From: Flavipsychrobacter sp.
GTDB lineage: Bacteria; Bacteroidota; Bacteroidia; Chitinophagales; Chitinophagaceae
Length of the DNA: 64,000 bases
Direction of reading: 5' to 3'
Assembly: GCA_041392855.1 (NCBI GenBank)
Contig: JAWKLD010000001.1
Coordinates: 351,001 to 415,000 of the forward strand
Shown in pieces: positions 51,467 through 60,200 of this stretch. How positions within the stretch are numbered: the first letter of the stretch is position 1; each line of letters begins with the position of its first letter. Both the position numbers and the translations under genes were made by a program. The notes below the pieces were generated by a model. The model ran no database searches, was not told the origin of the DNA, and saw only the letters and a program-made list of their open reading frames with translations.

Positions 51467-52165
51467 TTAAAAATGATAGGCAACGCCTATGTGAAATACT
51501 TTGTATCTGTTGGTGACACTGCTTTTAAAGCCATCAGTCATTTTATCTTTAATGAATTGTTTGTCTTGTGATGATAAGATAGTCGTGCCGCTAAAACTAT
51601 ATTCGGGAGTGGGTATAGGGGTAAACCATGCTGGTGTCCACTCTGCATTTATAGACAGGCCATTGTTGAAGTTGTATTGATAGCCAATGCCTATGGCTAA
51701 GCCACTACCTGCTTTTCTTGTTTGTGTTATCTGTAAGTCTCCGTTATAAGTATTGCCATTTATTATTCTGTTAGCAGGGGCAAAGTTCATGGTTTCCACA
51801 TCGCTACCGTTGTATACAAAACCTAGTGAAATGTATGGTGCATACCTAACAGGTGTATATCTACACTGTACCAAAAGCCGTTGAGCCACATCTTCTTTGG
51901 CTTGTGTAAGTTGTGATAACTCGCTTGCCTTTACGTTGAAAGAACTCTTGTCGCGTTTTATCTTATCAGCCGTTTGGTATATAACACCAACATAAAGATG
52001 CTCGTTGAAATGGTAGCCTAAAGTAATACTTGGTTTCAGGCTGCCACCTATGGGCAACTCTCCAAGCCCTAAGCCTACTTGCCAGCTATTGTTTAACGAC
52101 TGTTGCGCTACACTGTGTGTAAGCCCAGACAATAGAAAGGCTATTGTAATAAATAACTGCCTCAT
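51467..52165 (-). CDS. Outer membrane beta-barrel protein
   Basis: A 232-residue protein with a signal peptide (1-20, ending HSVAQ) and alternating amphipathic strands typical of an outer membrane barrel: QVGLGLGELPIGGSL, ITLGYHFNEHLYVGVIYQ, PYISLGFVYNGSD, LAIGIGYQYNFNNGLSINAEWTP, and an aromatic C-terminal strand ending KVFHIGVAYHF, as outer membrane insertion requires. Its start overlaps the small membrane protein gene upstream by four bases. Probable porin or structural barrel; no specific family. Confidence 0.85.
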   Translation of the reverse strand: MRQLFITIAFLLSGLTHSVAQQSLNNSWQVGLGLGELPIGGSLKPSITLGYHFNEHLYVGVIYQTADKIKRDKSSFNVKASELSQLTQAKEDVAQRLLVQCRYTPVRYAPYISLGFVYNGSDVETMNFAPANRIINGNTYNGDLQITQTRKAGSGLAIGIGYQYNFNNGLSINAEWTPAWFTPIPTPEYSFSGTTILSSQDKQFIKDKMTDGFKSSVTNRYKVFHIGVAYHF

Positions 52166-52446
52166 AGTCTATGAATAATGTTGATGATAAAAGAAATGAG
52201 GTGTGCTAGTAGAAAGCCAAAAACAAAATTGACAATAACCGTAAGTGCTGTAGCTCCTGCAAGTCCTAGTTTGCGTATAGCCAAGCTATCGCCTACAGTA
52301 GTGGCATTGCCCAACACCTTGTTGAGTACTACCCATGCATTAAGGTGCTCTGCCTCTGCACCCAGCAGATAGTCTACAATTAGCATAATGCCCAGTGAAG
52401 TAATGGTGGCTATTAAGTAAATAGCTGGATGGAATAATGATTTCAT
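52162..52446 (-). CDS. Small membrane protein, 94 residues, unknown
   Basis: The likely start is the ATG at 52446; the longer frame opens with a TTG nine codons upstream. There are two clear membrane segments (about residues 5-22, IYLIATITSLGIMLIVDY, and 63-88, ATALTVIVNFVFGFLLAHLISFI). Between them lies a soluble piece of about 40 residues. The stop overlaps the start of the outer membrane protein gene, so translation is coupled. It follows the Crp/Fnr regulator gene by 64 bases. Function unknown. Confidence 0.7.
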   Translation of the reverse strand: MKSLFHPAIYLIATITSLGIMLIVDYLLGAEAEHLNAWVVLNKVLGNATTVGDSLAIRKLGLAGATALTVIVNFVFGFLLAHLISFIINIIHRL

Positions 52447-52510
52447 AACCTTTGCTTTTAGTTGATACTGCAAAGGTGGTGTACTGCTAGGGGCTGTGCA
52501 TTAACATAGG

Positions 52511-53098
52511 TTAAGAACTATTTTTGGCTAATGCCGCTCTTATTCTGCTTAGTTGTATAGGGGTGATGCCTAAGTACGATGCTATATGATACTGTGGTAT
52601 CTGCTGCTCTAGATTGGGAAACTGCTCTTGGAATATTTTGTAGTTGGTAGTTGCATCATTGGTTACCATCATTATTTCCTGACGCTCTTTGTGCATCCAT
52701 AGTTGCTCCAGTAGCCTACGGTAAAAGGTGTTGAGGCTGGGGTGCTCTTTGGTTAGTTGTAAAAACTTATCGAAGTTGAAGAGGAGTACTTCAGCATCGG
52801 TCAATGCCTGAAAGTTGAGTGCAGAGGGTTGCTTGCTGATGAGTGACGTAATAGGAGTAGGAGACATACCAGGTACAAAGAAGTTTTTGTTGTACTCCAC
52901 TCCATCATTGCGCGTATAGAAAACGCGAAGCACACCATGAAGTAGCATACTGCCACTATGTGGTCGGTCGCCTGCTCTGAAAAGGTACTCGTTACGTTTA
53001 AGGCTATGAGGTTTGAATAAAGACTCCAATGCCGTCCAAGCTTCCTCTGCAATAGGGGTATAGCCATTCAGCACTCGTTTTATGTCTGTAATATCCAT
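52511..53098 (-). CDS. Crp/Fnr family transcriptional regulator
   Basis: A 195-residue regulator with an N-terminal cyclic-nucleotide-binding-like beta barrel (about 20-120; LKRNEYLFRAGDRPHSGSMLLHG) and a C-terminal helix-turn-helix (about 160-190; YHIASYLGITPIQLSRIRAAL). There is no cysteine set for an iron-sulfur cluster, so it is not an Fnr-type oxygen sensor. The HTH is the short Bacteroidota kind. It heads the membrane protein, outer membrane protein and SDR genes on the same strand and may control them. Confidence 0.9.
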   Translation of the reverse strand: MDITDIKRVLNGYTPIAEEAWTALESLFKPHSLKRNEYLFRAGDRPHSGSMLLHGVLRVFYTRNDGVEYNKNFFVPGMSPTPITSLISKQPSALNFQALTDAEVLLFNFDKFLQLTKEHPSLNTFYRRLLEQLWMHKERQEIMMVTNDATTNYKIFQEQFPNLEQQIPQYHIASYLGITPIQLSRIRAALAKNSS

Positions 53099-53132
53099 AC
53101 TTTTAAAATAATAAAATAGCCTCGTAGTATCA

Positions 53133-53726
53133 CTACTTGGTAGCTACCATACGTATCAGTTCTGCCTCCCCTTTGTGAAAAGGACCTTCGTCCAAGTCTA
53201 CAGTATCGGTATGTATATCGATGTGTGTGAAAGCAGAGAAGTCGTCCAATAGCATATCTAGCGCATAGAGCATGGCGGCATTTTTAGGTCCTCCCGATGT
53301 GTTGCCCAACTGGTCGGGGTTGAAACCCTCGAGTATCAATGTGCCACCAGGTTTTAACCAACGTAGAATATTGAAATGAAACATGGCTCTATCTTCTGGC
53401 ATCAGGTGGAAGTATACAAGGGCTATAGCATCAAAACTGTTGTCCTCTGCATCAAAGCCATTGGTATCTGCATGTAAGTAGTTGAATGATAGATTCTCGT
53501 CTGCTGCACGCTTCAAGGCTTTTTCTATAGCTACATCGCTACCGTCAAAGGCAGTTACCTCCCAGCCTTGTTTGGCTGCATATATAGCATTGCGCCCTTC
53601 ACCCTCGCCGGGTAGCAATAGTTTGCCTGCTGATAGCTTGTCCAACTCTTGTTTAAAAAAAGTGTTGGGCTTGGTACCATAAACCGTTTCGTTCTCCTTG
53701 TAGCGTTCGTTCCAAAATTGTGACAT
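53133..53726 (-). CDS. SAM-dependent methyltransferase (TehB-like)
   Basis: A 197-residue methyltransferase starting at the ATG at 53726 (MSQFWNERYKENETVYGTKP); the longer frame begins with a TTG. The SAM site reads KLLLPGEGEGRNAIYAAKQGW, and further blocks are VTAFDGSDVAIEKA, FDAIALVYFHLMPEDR and LKPGGTLILEGF. It resembles TehB/thiopurine-methyltransferase-like proteins; a role in metalloid or thiol methylation is only a guess. The gene is richer in G and C than its neighbours. It is 34 bases upstream of the Crp/Fnr gene. Confidence 0.9.
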   Translation of the reverse strand: MSQFWNERYKENETVYGTKPNTFFKQELDKLSAGKLLLPGEGEGRNAIYAAKQGWEVTAFDGSDVAIEKALKRAADENLSFNYLHADTNGFDAEDNSFDAIALVYFHLMPEDRAMFHFNILRWLKPGGTLILEGFNPDQLGNTSGGPKNAAMLYALDMLLDDFSAFTHIDIHTDTVDLDEGPFHKGEAELIRMVATK

Positions 53727-53765
53727 AACACACAAAGGTAAGGAAGTATTAAATGCTACTTAGCA

Positions 53766-54095
53766 TTATCTAGCTGTTGCAAAGCTAGCTGTAAGCTGGT
53801 TTGCGCCTGTCAGTTTTCCTTTTCCTTTGTATACTGGTTTGTCGTCAATAGACCATACTAGATCGTAGTCCTTCTTGTCTTTGGTAATAATCAGTGTGCC
53901 CACTTTAACGGTGTCGTCTATATCTATCCAAGAAGCGATATAGCTGCCTACTAATGCATCTGTATCATCAGTACATTCAGTTTGACGGGCAATCTCATTG
54001 TATGTTTTTTGAGGTTGATCTTCGTTGCGATATAGCCCATTAAGACAACCATCTTCTTCAATTTGGTACACAACAGTACCTTTTGCATCCCTCAT
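53766..54095 (-). CDS. Unknown protein, 109 residues
   Basis: A soluble protein of 109 residues without signal peptide. It has a repeated strand pattern in GTVVYQIEEDGCLNGLYRN, DDTVKVGTLIITKDKKDYDLVW and PVYKGKGKLTGANQLTASF, which suggests a small beta barrel like those of lipocalin-related or fatty-acid-binding domains. Two cysteines are present. No family was recognised. It stands between the methyltransferase and the T9SS beta-helix gene on the same strand. Confidence 0.6.
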   Translation of the reverse strand: MRDAKGTVVYQIEEDGCLNGLYRNEDQPQKTYNEIARQTECTDDTDALVGSYIASWIDIDDTVKVGTLIITKDKKDYDLVWSIDDKPVYKGKGKLTGANQLTASFATAR

Positions 54096-54208
54096 GATGT
54101 AGCAAGTTTCTCTCTCTTATTGTAAATATCTATTAAGGTTTTTATAAATGCAAACCTGAGGGTGTTTATATATGGGTGATATTTGTATGTTATGTGTGGA
54201 CTTAATAC

Positions 54209-55522
54209 TTAGTTGACTACCATTTTTGTAATAGTTAATACTCTATTGTTTTCTTGTAATTGCAGTAGGTATATACCTGCAGGCAGTAGGCTATTGTTTA
54301 TTGCTACTTTGGCTGTATTTATATTACTTATTGAATTGATGGTTTTGCCAGTTATATTTTTTATTACCACACTATAGGTATGTCCTTGTTGATAGTTGAA
54401 GCGAAGTGTTGTTTGCTGACTTGAGGGGTTGGGGTAGAGGGTTAGCTTTTGTTGTGCGGTTGTGTTTTTTGTGATTATTGTAGGTGGTATAGCAGTACTG
54501 CAAGGTTTGCTATTGTGAAAGTATATATTCCCTACAGTACTTACACTATTTCCATCTCTTATGAGTGCTCTTATTTTCAGAGAGTCCGTTTCGCAAAAAC
54601 ACATGCTGTATAGCATAGCATTTTGTTTGTACTTGTAGTCGATGTTGTAATTGTTGCTATGGCAAAGAGTGGTGTTTTTAAAGAAGTTTTTAGTCGTGTC
54701 GTTTACCCAGTAGTTGGCCTCAATACCGATGTTGTTGTAAATGATCTCGTTGTTGATAATACTAATCTCTTTTGCACTGTCTATCTGTAAGGCAATATGG
54801 TTGTCCTTAAAGAGGGAGTTTTTTATATCATCAGAAGCTGCCGCAACTACTTGGTTGTTGGTAAAAATACAGCTATCTATATGGCCGCCCTTTACTCCAT
54901 TTGTATTTAGCTTAAATGTGCAATTAGTAAAATAGGTGTTGAAGTTATTTGCATTATTGTTAGTAATACTTGCATTGTGAGAAAAACTGCAATGCTTGAA
55001 GAAGGCGCTATCTTTTTGGATAGGTGATGTTGTATTGGGAGTTAGGTACACTTCTTTATTGTCTCTGAATGTACAGTATTCAAAATCATGTATTCCAGAG
55101 GTGTTAGTATATGTAGGGTTTCCGATAAAATATCTCGCACATTCTATGATGCAATATTTCATTTTTATCTGGTATTGTTTTCTCAGTGTGCCATTTCTAT
55201 ATAAGTAAATGCCTGTGTATCTTTCTTTGCCTTTTACAGAGCTCGTGGTCGTGAATTTGATACTGTCTTGAGCCGTCCCTACAGCATGCAATTGTCCTTT
55301 TAGTTCTATGGTAAGGTTTTTTCCGTCTAAAAATTGTACTTCCACACCTGGTTCTATAGTAAGAACAACGCCGGAGTCAACAGTAAGGACACTATCAATA
55401 ATGTATGGGCTATTGGCTTTAGTAAAAGTTGTGTTGGTGCTGATAAGTCCTCTAACATTGGTTTGGGCGAAAGAGGAAATAGATAGTAAACATAGACCAA
55501 ATAATAAGTGGGCAATTTTCAT
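54209..55522 (-). CDS. Secreted right-handed beta-helix protein with T9SS sorting domain
   Basis: A 437-residue exported protein: signal peptide (1-19), then repeated short strands with N, T, I and F (AVGTAQDSIKFTTTSS, LYRNGTLRKQYQIK, ECARYFIGN, FKHCSFSHNASITNNNAN, FTNCTFKLNTNG, EISIINNEIIYNNIG), which fits a parallel beta helix, and a C-terminal type A sorting domain (LTLYPNPSSQQTTLRFNY ... LPAGIYLLQLQENNRVLTITKMVV). It should leave the cell through the type IX system, like the SGNH hydrolase. No catalytic residues were recognised, so binding or adhesion is as likely as enzymatic activity. Confidence 0.85.
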   Translation of the reverse strand: MKIAHLLFGLCLLSISSFAQTNVRGLISTNTTFTKANSPYIIDSVLTVDSGVVLTIEPGVEVQFLDGKNLTIELKGQLHAVGTAQDSIKFTTTSSVKGKERYTGIYLYRNGTLRKQYQIKMKYCIIECARYFIGNPTYTNTSGIHDFEYCTFRDNKEVYLTPNTTSPIQKDSAFFKHCSFSHNASITNNNANNFNTYFTNCTFKLNTNGVKGGHIDSCIFTNNQVVAAASDDIKNSLFKDNHIALQIDSAKEISIINNEIIYNNIGIEANYWVNDTTKNFFKNTTLCHSNNYNIDYKYKQNAMLYSMCFCETDSLKIRALIRDGNSVSTVGNIYFHNSKPCSTAIPPTIITKNTTAQQKLTLYPNPSSQQTTLRFNYQQGHTYSVVIKNITGKTINSISNINTAKVAINNSLLPAGIYLLQLQENNRVLTITKMVVN

Positions 55523-55680
55523 AACAAGGGCAGTTTAAGGTTTAAGTATAAGTATAGACCTCTATTAAGTGTATAAAGTTGGGTTATAAACTATTGTGAT
55601 ATAATTAGTAACTTATATTATCAAGCTATTTATGAAGATAAACAATACAATAATTTATTATTTGATACGTTTGTTAGTTC

Positions 55681-55905
55681 ATGATGAAAAAGCCACTTAA
55701 GGGTATTGTATTGTTATATCTATTATCTGTAGCTATTACGGGGGCGTTGTATATCATAGATAGTGACCCTCCATATGCTAACCATTGGCATACATATGGA
55801 GAGTTTATCTTATTGTCCTTTTTAGTGATGGCGATGCTTACTACTATAGGGGGTGTTGCGGGAATGCTTTATCGTTTGGTGATGAAGGTTGTTTTGAGGA
55901 GATAA
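55681..55905 (+). CDS. Small membrane protein, 74 residues, unknown
   Basis: Two membrane segments (about residues 8-24 and 42-66; FILLSFLVMAMLTTIGGVAG) with a short periplasmic loop containing DSDPPYANHWHTYGE between them, and a basic C-terminal tail (MKVVLRR). ATG ATG at the start leaves the choice of start open by one codon. No family or function known. Its neighbours are in the opposite direction. Confidence 0.65.
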   Translation: MMKKPLKGIVLLYLLSVAITGALYIIDSDPPYANHWHTYGEFILLSFLVMAMLTTIGGVAGMLYRLVMKVVLRR

Positions 55906-55928
55906 ATACCTGAGACGCCTAGCGTTTC

Positions 55929-56381
55929 TTATTCGGCAATAACAAGTAGCCCCATGTTTGTAGCAACAGCCAGCCTATTCCATGCATTGATAGTGATAAT
56001 AGCCATGATGATGTGACTAAGGTATTCTGCACCAAATAGAGTGAGTGCATTTGTATAAGTCTCGTTTGTTACTCCTTGTTGTGGTAGTTCCGTTATTTCG
56101 TCTGTTATAGCGAGTATGGCCTGTTCTTCTTCAGAGAAAACTGTTGTCTCTTTCCATGCCGATAGGAGGTAAAGTCTTTGTTCTGTTTCTCCCAATTTTC
56201 TAAGGTCTTTAGTGTGCATGTCTATACAGTAAGCGCATTTGTTAATGATAGAAGCACGTAGTTTTATTATTTCCTTGTGTAAAGGTTTTAAGTTGGTAGT
56301 GCCTAAGTATTCTTCAAGAGCCATAATAGCTTTTCCTGCATTCGGCGTTACTTGTTGCATGTCTAGTCTTTGCTGTATCAT
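55929..56381 (-). CDS. Carboxymuconolactone decarboxylase / AhpD-like protein
   Basis: A 150-residue protein of the AhpD-like (CMD) superfamily, with the redox motif CAYCIDMHTKDL (CxxC then H at about residues 52-59), as in peroxidase-linked alkylhydroperoxidase D, preceded by KEIIKLRASIINK. The second half has EEEQAILAITDEIT and the helix YLSHIIMAIITINAWNRL. Likely role: a small thiol-based redox or peroxidase-associated enzyme. It lies 77 bases downstream of a Crp/Fnr-type regulator gene on the same strand. Confidence 0.9.
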   Translation of the reverse strand: MIQQRLDMQQVTPNAGKAIMALEEYLGTTNLKPLHKEIIKLRASIINKCAYCIDMHTKDLRKLGETEQRLYLLSAWKETTVFSEEEQAILAITDEITELPQQGVTNETYTNALTLFGAEYLSHIIMAIITINAWNRLAVATNMGLLVIAE

Positions 56382-56458
56382 ACTATTGGTTTTTGTATGA
56401 TAGCAAAGCTATTTTGTGAATACTGGTAAAAACTTAAACTGGTTTAAGAAATGAAAAG

Positions 56459-57031
56459 CTAAGTGATCTTTTTACGCAGCTCACTTAAATATTCGGGTGT
56501 AAAACCAAGAAAGGAGGCAAGCATATATTGCGGTATACGCTGTGCAAATTCAGGGTAGGCTGCTAGGAATCTTTTGTAGTGCTCCTCTTTTGACATACTG
56601 TATAGAAACTTAATTCTCATTTGAGCAGCTGCATAAGCATGCTGCAATACAATACGCATATATTTTTCTAAGAGCGGTATCTGAAGGGATAGAATGTCTT
56701 GGTTTTCTTTTGAAAGTGCTATTACAGTACTGTTTTCTACAGCTTGTATACAGAAGTCAGAAGGTGCATTTTTTAGTAGGCTCATATTGTCTGTTAGCCA
56801 CCATCCCTCTATTGCAAACTGTGTGACCTGTTCTACACCCCTTTCATTTATAAAGTACATCCTTATACACCCTTTGGCTACGTAATAGCTGTGTGTGCAT
56901 ATTTGCCCTTCTTTTAAAAGAATCTCTTTTTTAGGTACATCTTGTATAGAGGTGTGCTGTATGATCGATTCGGCTTCTTGATCGTTTATGGAGATATATT
57001 GCTTTATATGTGCTATAAGTTCTTTTGCCAT
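56459..57031 (-). CDS. Crp/Fnr family transcriptional regulator
   Basis: A 190-residue protein, start ATG at 57031 (MAKELIAHIKQYI); the longer frame opens with a TTG. The nucleotide-binding-type barrel covers about residues 20-120 (LKEGQICTHSYYVAKGCIRMYFI), and a C-terminal helix-turn-helix lies near 160-190 (PQYMLASFLGFTPEYLSELRKKI). Like the one at 52511, it lacks the cysteine set for an iron-sulfur cluster. The CMD/AhpD-like gene follows on the same strand, a likely target. Confidence 0.9.
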   Translation of the reverse strand: MAKELIAHIKQYISINDQEAESIIQHTSIQDVPKKEILLKEGQICTHSYYVAKGCIRMYFINERGVEQVTQFAIEGWWLTDNMSLLKNAPSDFCIQAVENSTVIALSKENQDILSLQIPLLEKYMRIVLQHAYAAAQMRIKFLYSMSKEEHYKRFLAAYPEFAQRIPQYMLASFLGFTPEYLSELRKKIT

Positions 57032-57206
57032 AACTGCTATATTGTAAAGCAAAGGTCTGAACAATTACAGTTAGTTAAAAATGGAGCCTTTATCCGTAGT
57101 CGATTATTGTCCTCAAATGCCTGTAGGGATAACATATTCAGCGTTTTTTTAATTCAGTAAAATTCGGTAACTTCGCGCCTTAATTTTTATAGTTTGGGCA
57201 TAGTCT

Positions 57207-60200
57207 ATGTCGGATAAATACAAGGAATACAGCAAGTTAGATATGCCTGCGATAGAGCAGGCAACACAAGCCAACTGGAAGGAGCAAGATACATTCCGTA
57301 AAAGTGTGGAACAGCGCGATGGGCAGCAAGAATTCGTTTTCTACGAAGGGCCGCCTAGTGCTAATGGTATGCCTGGCATACACCACGTTATTTCCCGTAC
57401 GCTGAAGGATCTTGTTTGTAGGTTCAAAACCATGCAGGGTTATCAGGTGAAGCGTAAGGCTGGGTGGGATACACATGGTCTTCCCGTAGAGTTGGGTGTA
57501 GAGAAGGAGTTGGGCATCACAAAAGAAGATATAGGTAAGAAAATAAGTGTAGAGGACTATAACCAAAAATGCCGTGAGGCAGTAATGCGTTATAAGAGCG
57601 AGTGGGAGAGCATTACGGAGAAGATGGGCTATTGGGTAGACATGAGCGACCCATATGTGACCTTCGACAACAAATACATCGAGACCCTATGGTGGGCATT
57701 AAAAGAGCTACACAAAAAGGGATACTTATACAAGAGTGTTAGTATACAACCCTATAGTCCCGCGGCGGGTACAGGTCTTAGCTCGCACGAGCTGAACCAA
57801 CCGGGTACGTATAAAGATGTGAAAGACACTACGGCAGTAGCCATGTTCAAAGCAGTGAAGGATGCCAAAACGCAAATGCTCTTTGATGCAGCAGGTAGCG
57901 ATGAGGTGTACTTTATGGCATGGACCACCACACCGTGGACATTGCCAAGCAACTGTGGGCTTACCGTAGGGCCTAAGATCGATTATGTATTGGTAAAAAC
58001 CTTCAACCCCTACACGCACCAGCCTACTAATGTGGTGATAGCAAAAGCGTTGTTGGGCAAATACTTTAAAGAAGAAGGTAAGGATGGTGACTTTGAAGGG
58101 TATACCAGCGAAACCAAACTACTACCTTGGTCTATACTTACCGAGTTTAAAGGTGCGGATATAGTGGATGCACGCTACGAGCAGCTAATGCCTTACGAGG
58201 GTAATACTGCCGAGATAGCAGGTGGCGACCCATTCCGTGTTATATCGGGCGATTTTGTGACTACCGAAGATGGTACAGGTATCGTACACACAGCACCAGC
58301 CTTTGGTGCCGATGACTTTAAGGTAGGGCAGCAAGCAGGTATTGGTATTCTTACACTGGTAGATAAAGAAGGAAAGTTTGTAGACAGCTTGGGCAACCTT
58401 AGTGGTCGCTTTGTGAAGAACTATAAAGACGATGACGAGTACGTAGACGTAAACGTAGACATAGCCGTAGACTTAAAACTAAGAGGGCAAGCCTTCAAGG
58501 TAGAGAAATACGAGCACAGCTACCCACACTGTTGGCGTACCGATAAGCCTATTGTTTACTATCCGTTGGATGCTTGGTTTATCAAAACCACAGCGGTGAA
58601 GGATAGAATGATAGAGCTGAACAAAACCATCAACTGGAAGCCTGCTGCTACTGGTAGCGGACGTTTTGGCAACTGGTTGGAGAATATGGTAGACTGGAAC
58701 CTTAGCCGTTCGCGCTACTGGGGTACGCCACTACCTGTATGGGTGAGCGAAGATGGTGAGCAGGTGAAATGCATAGGTAGTATCGAGGAGCTGATGAAGG
58801 AGTTAAGACACGCCGACAAGGTGCTGAACCTTAACCAAGCTGCGGTGTACGACCAAGATGTAGAAAAGCTAGACCTACACAAACCTGTGGTTGACCAACT
58901 GGTATTGGCTACAGACGATGGCAAGCAGTCTATGTACCGCGAGCCAGATTTGATAGACGTATGGTTTGACAGCGGGGCAATGCCTTATGCACAATGGCAC
59001 TATCCGTTTGAGAATAAAGATATTCAAGGCAGTCAATTCCCTGCCGATTTTATAGCTGAAGGGGTAGACCAAACACGTGGATGGTTCTATACACTTCATG
59101 CATTGGGTGTGATGTTGTTTGACAGTGTGGCTTACAAAACGGTGGTCTCTAACGGTCTGGTACTAGACAAGAAGGGCAACAAGATGAGTAAGCGTGTAGG
59201 CAATGTGATAGACCCTTTTGAAACTATTGAGAAATATAGTGCTGATGCTACCCGTTGGTATTTAATAACCAATGCCAGCCCGTGGGATAGTATGAAGTTT
59301 GACCTTGCGGGTATACAAGAAGTACAGCGCAAGTTCTTCGGTACATTATATAATACGTATCAGTTCTTTGCTTTATATGCCAATGTAGACGGCTTCAACT
59401 TTAGCGAAGAGTATATACCTGTTAGCAAGCGTCCTGAGATAGATCGTTGGATATTATCAGAACTGAACACTTTAGTAGGTAAGGTGACTGATTATTTTAA
59501 TGACTATGAGCCTACACAGGCAGGTAGAGCTATGGAATATTTCCTAGATGAGCAGTTAAGTAATTGGTATGTGCGCTTGTGTCGTCGTCGTTTCTGGAAA
59601 GGAGAGTACGAGGCAGATAAGATAGCAGCTTACCAAACACTTTATGAGTGCTTGGAGACTATGTCTTTATTGATGGCTCCGATAGCACCATTCTTTGCTG
59701 ACTGGATGTTCCAAAACCTAAATGGTATTACCAAACGCCATAAAGAAGAGTCTGTACATTTAGCTGTGTATCCTAAAGTGAATGCAGACGCAGTTGATAC
59801 AGACTTGGAAGAGCGTATGCAACTGGCACAGGATATTACATCTTTAGTATTAAGTATACGTAAAAAGGTGAATATCAAGGTTCGTCAGCCATTGACCAAA
59901 GTTTTGATTCCTGTGTTGGACAAGCGTATGCAAGAGCAGATACAACAGGTAGAAGACTTGGTGAAGAATGAAGTAAATGTGAAGGAGTTAGAGTACTTGA
60001 TTGATACTGAAGGGTTTATCAAAAAGAAGGTGAAGCCAAACTTTAAGACACTAGGTGCGCGCATGGGCAAGAAGATGAAGATGGTGGCGGCAGCTATTGG
60101 TCAGCTAGTAGATGAGGATATTTCAAAACTGGAAAAAGAAAAGACCTACGCTTTAACAATAGATGGCGAGGTTATTGATATAAGTGTGGACGATGTGGAA

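Noticed and set aside
53133..53726. Recent transfer of the G+C-richer methyltransferase gene
   Set aside because: One sampled line (53221) has 29 of 60 G+C, which is raised, but there are no flanking repeats, tRNA or mobility genes, so transfer is not supported.
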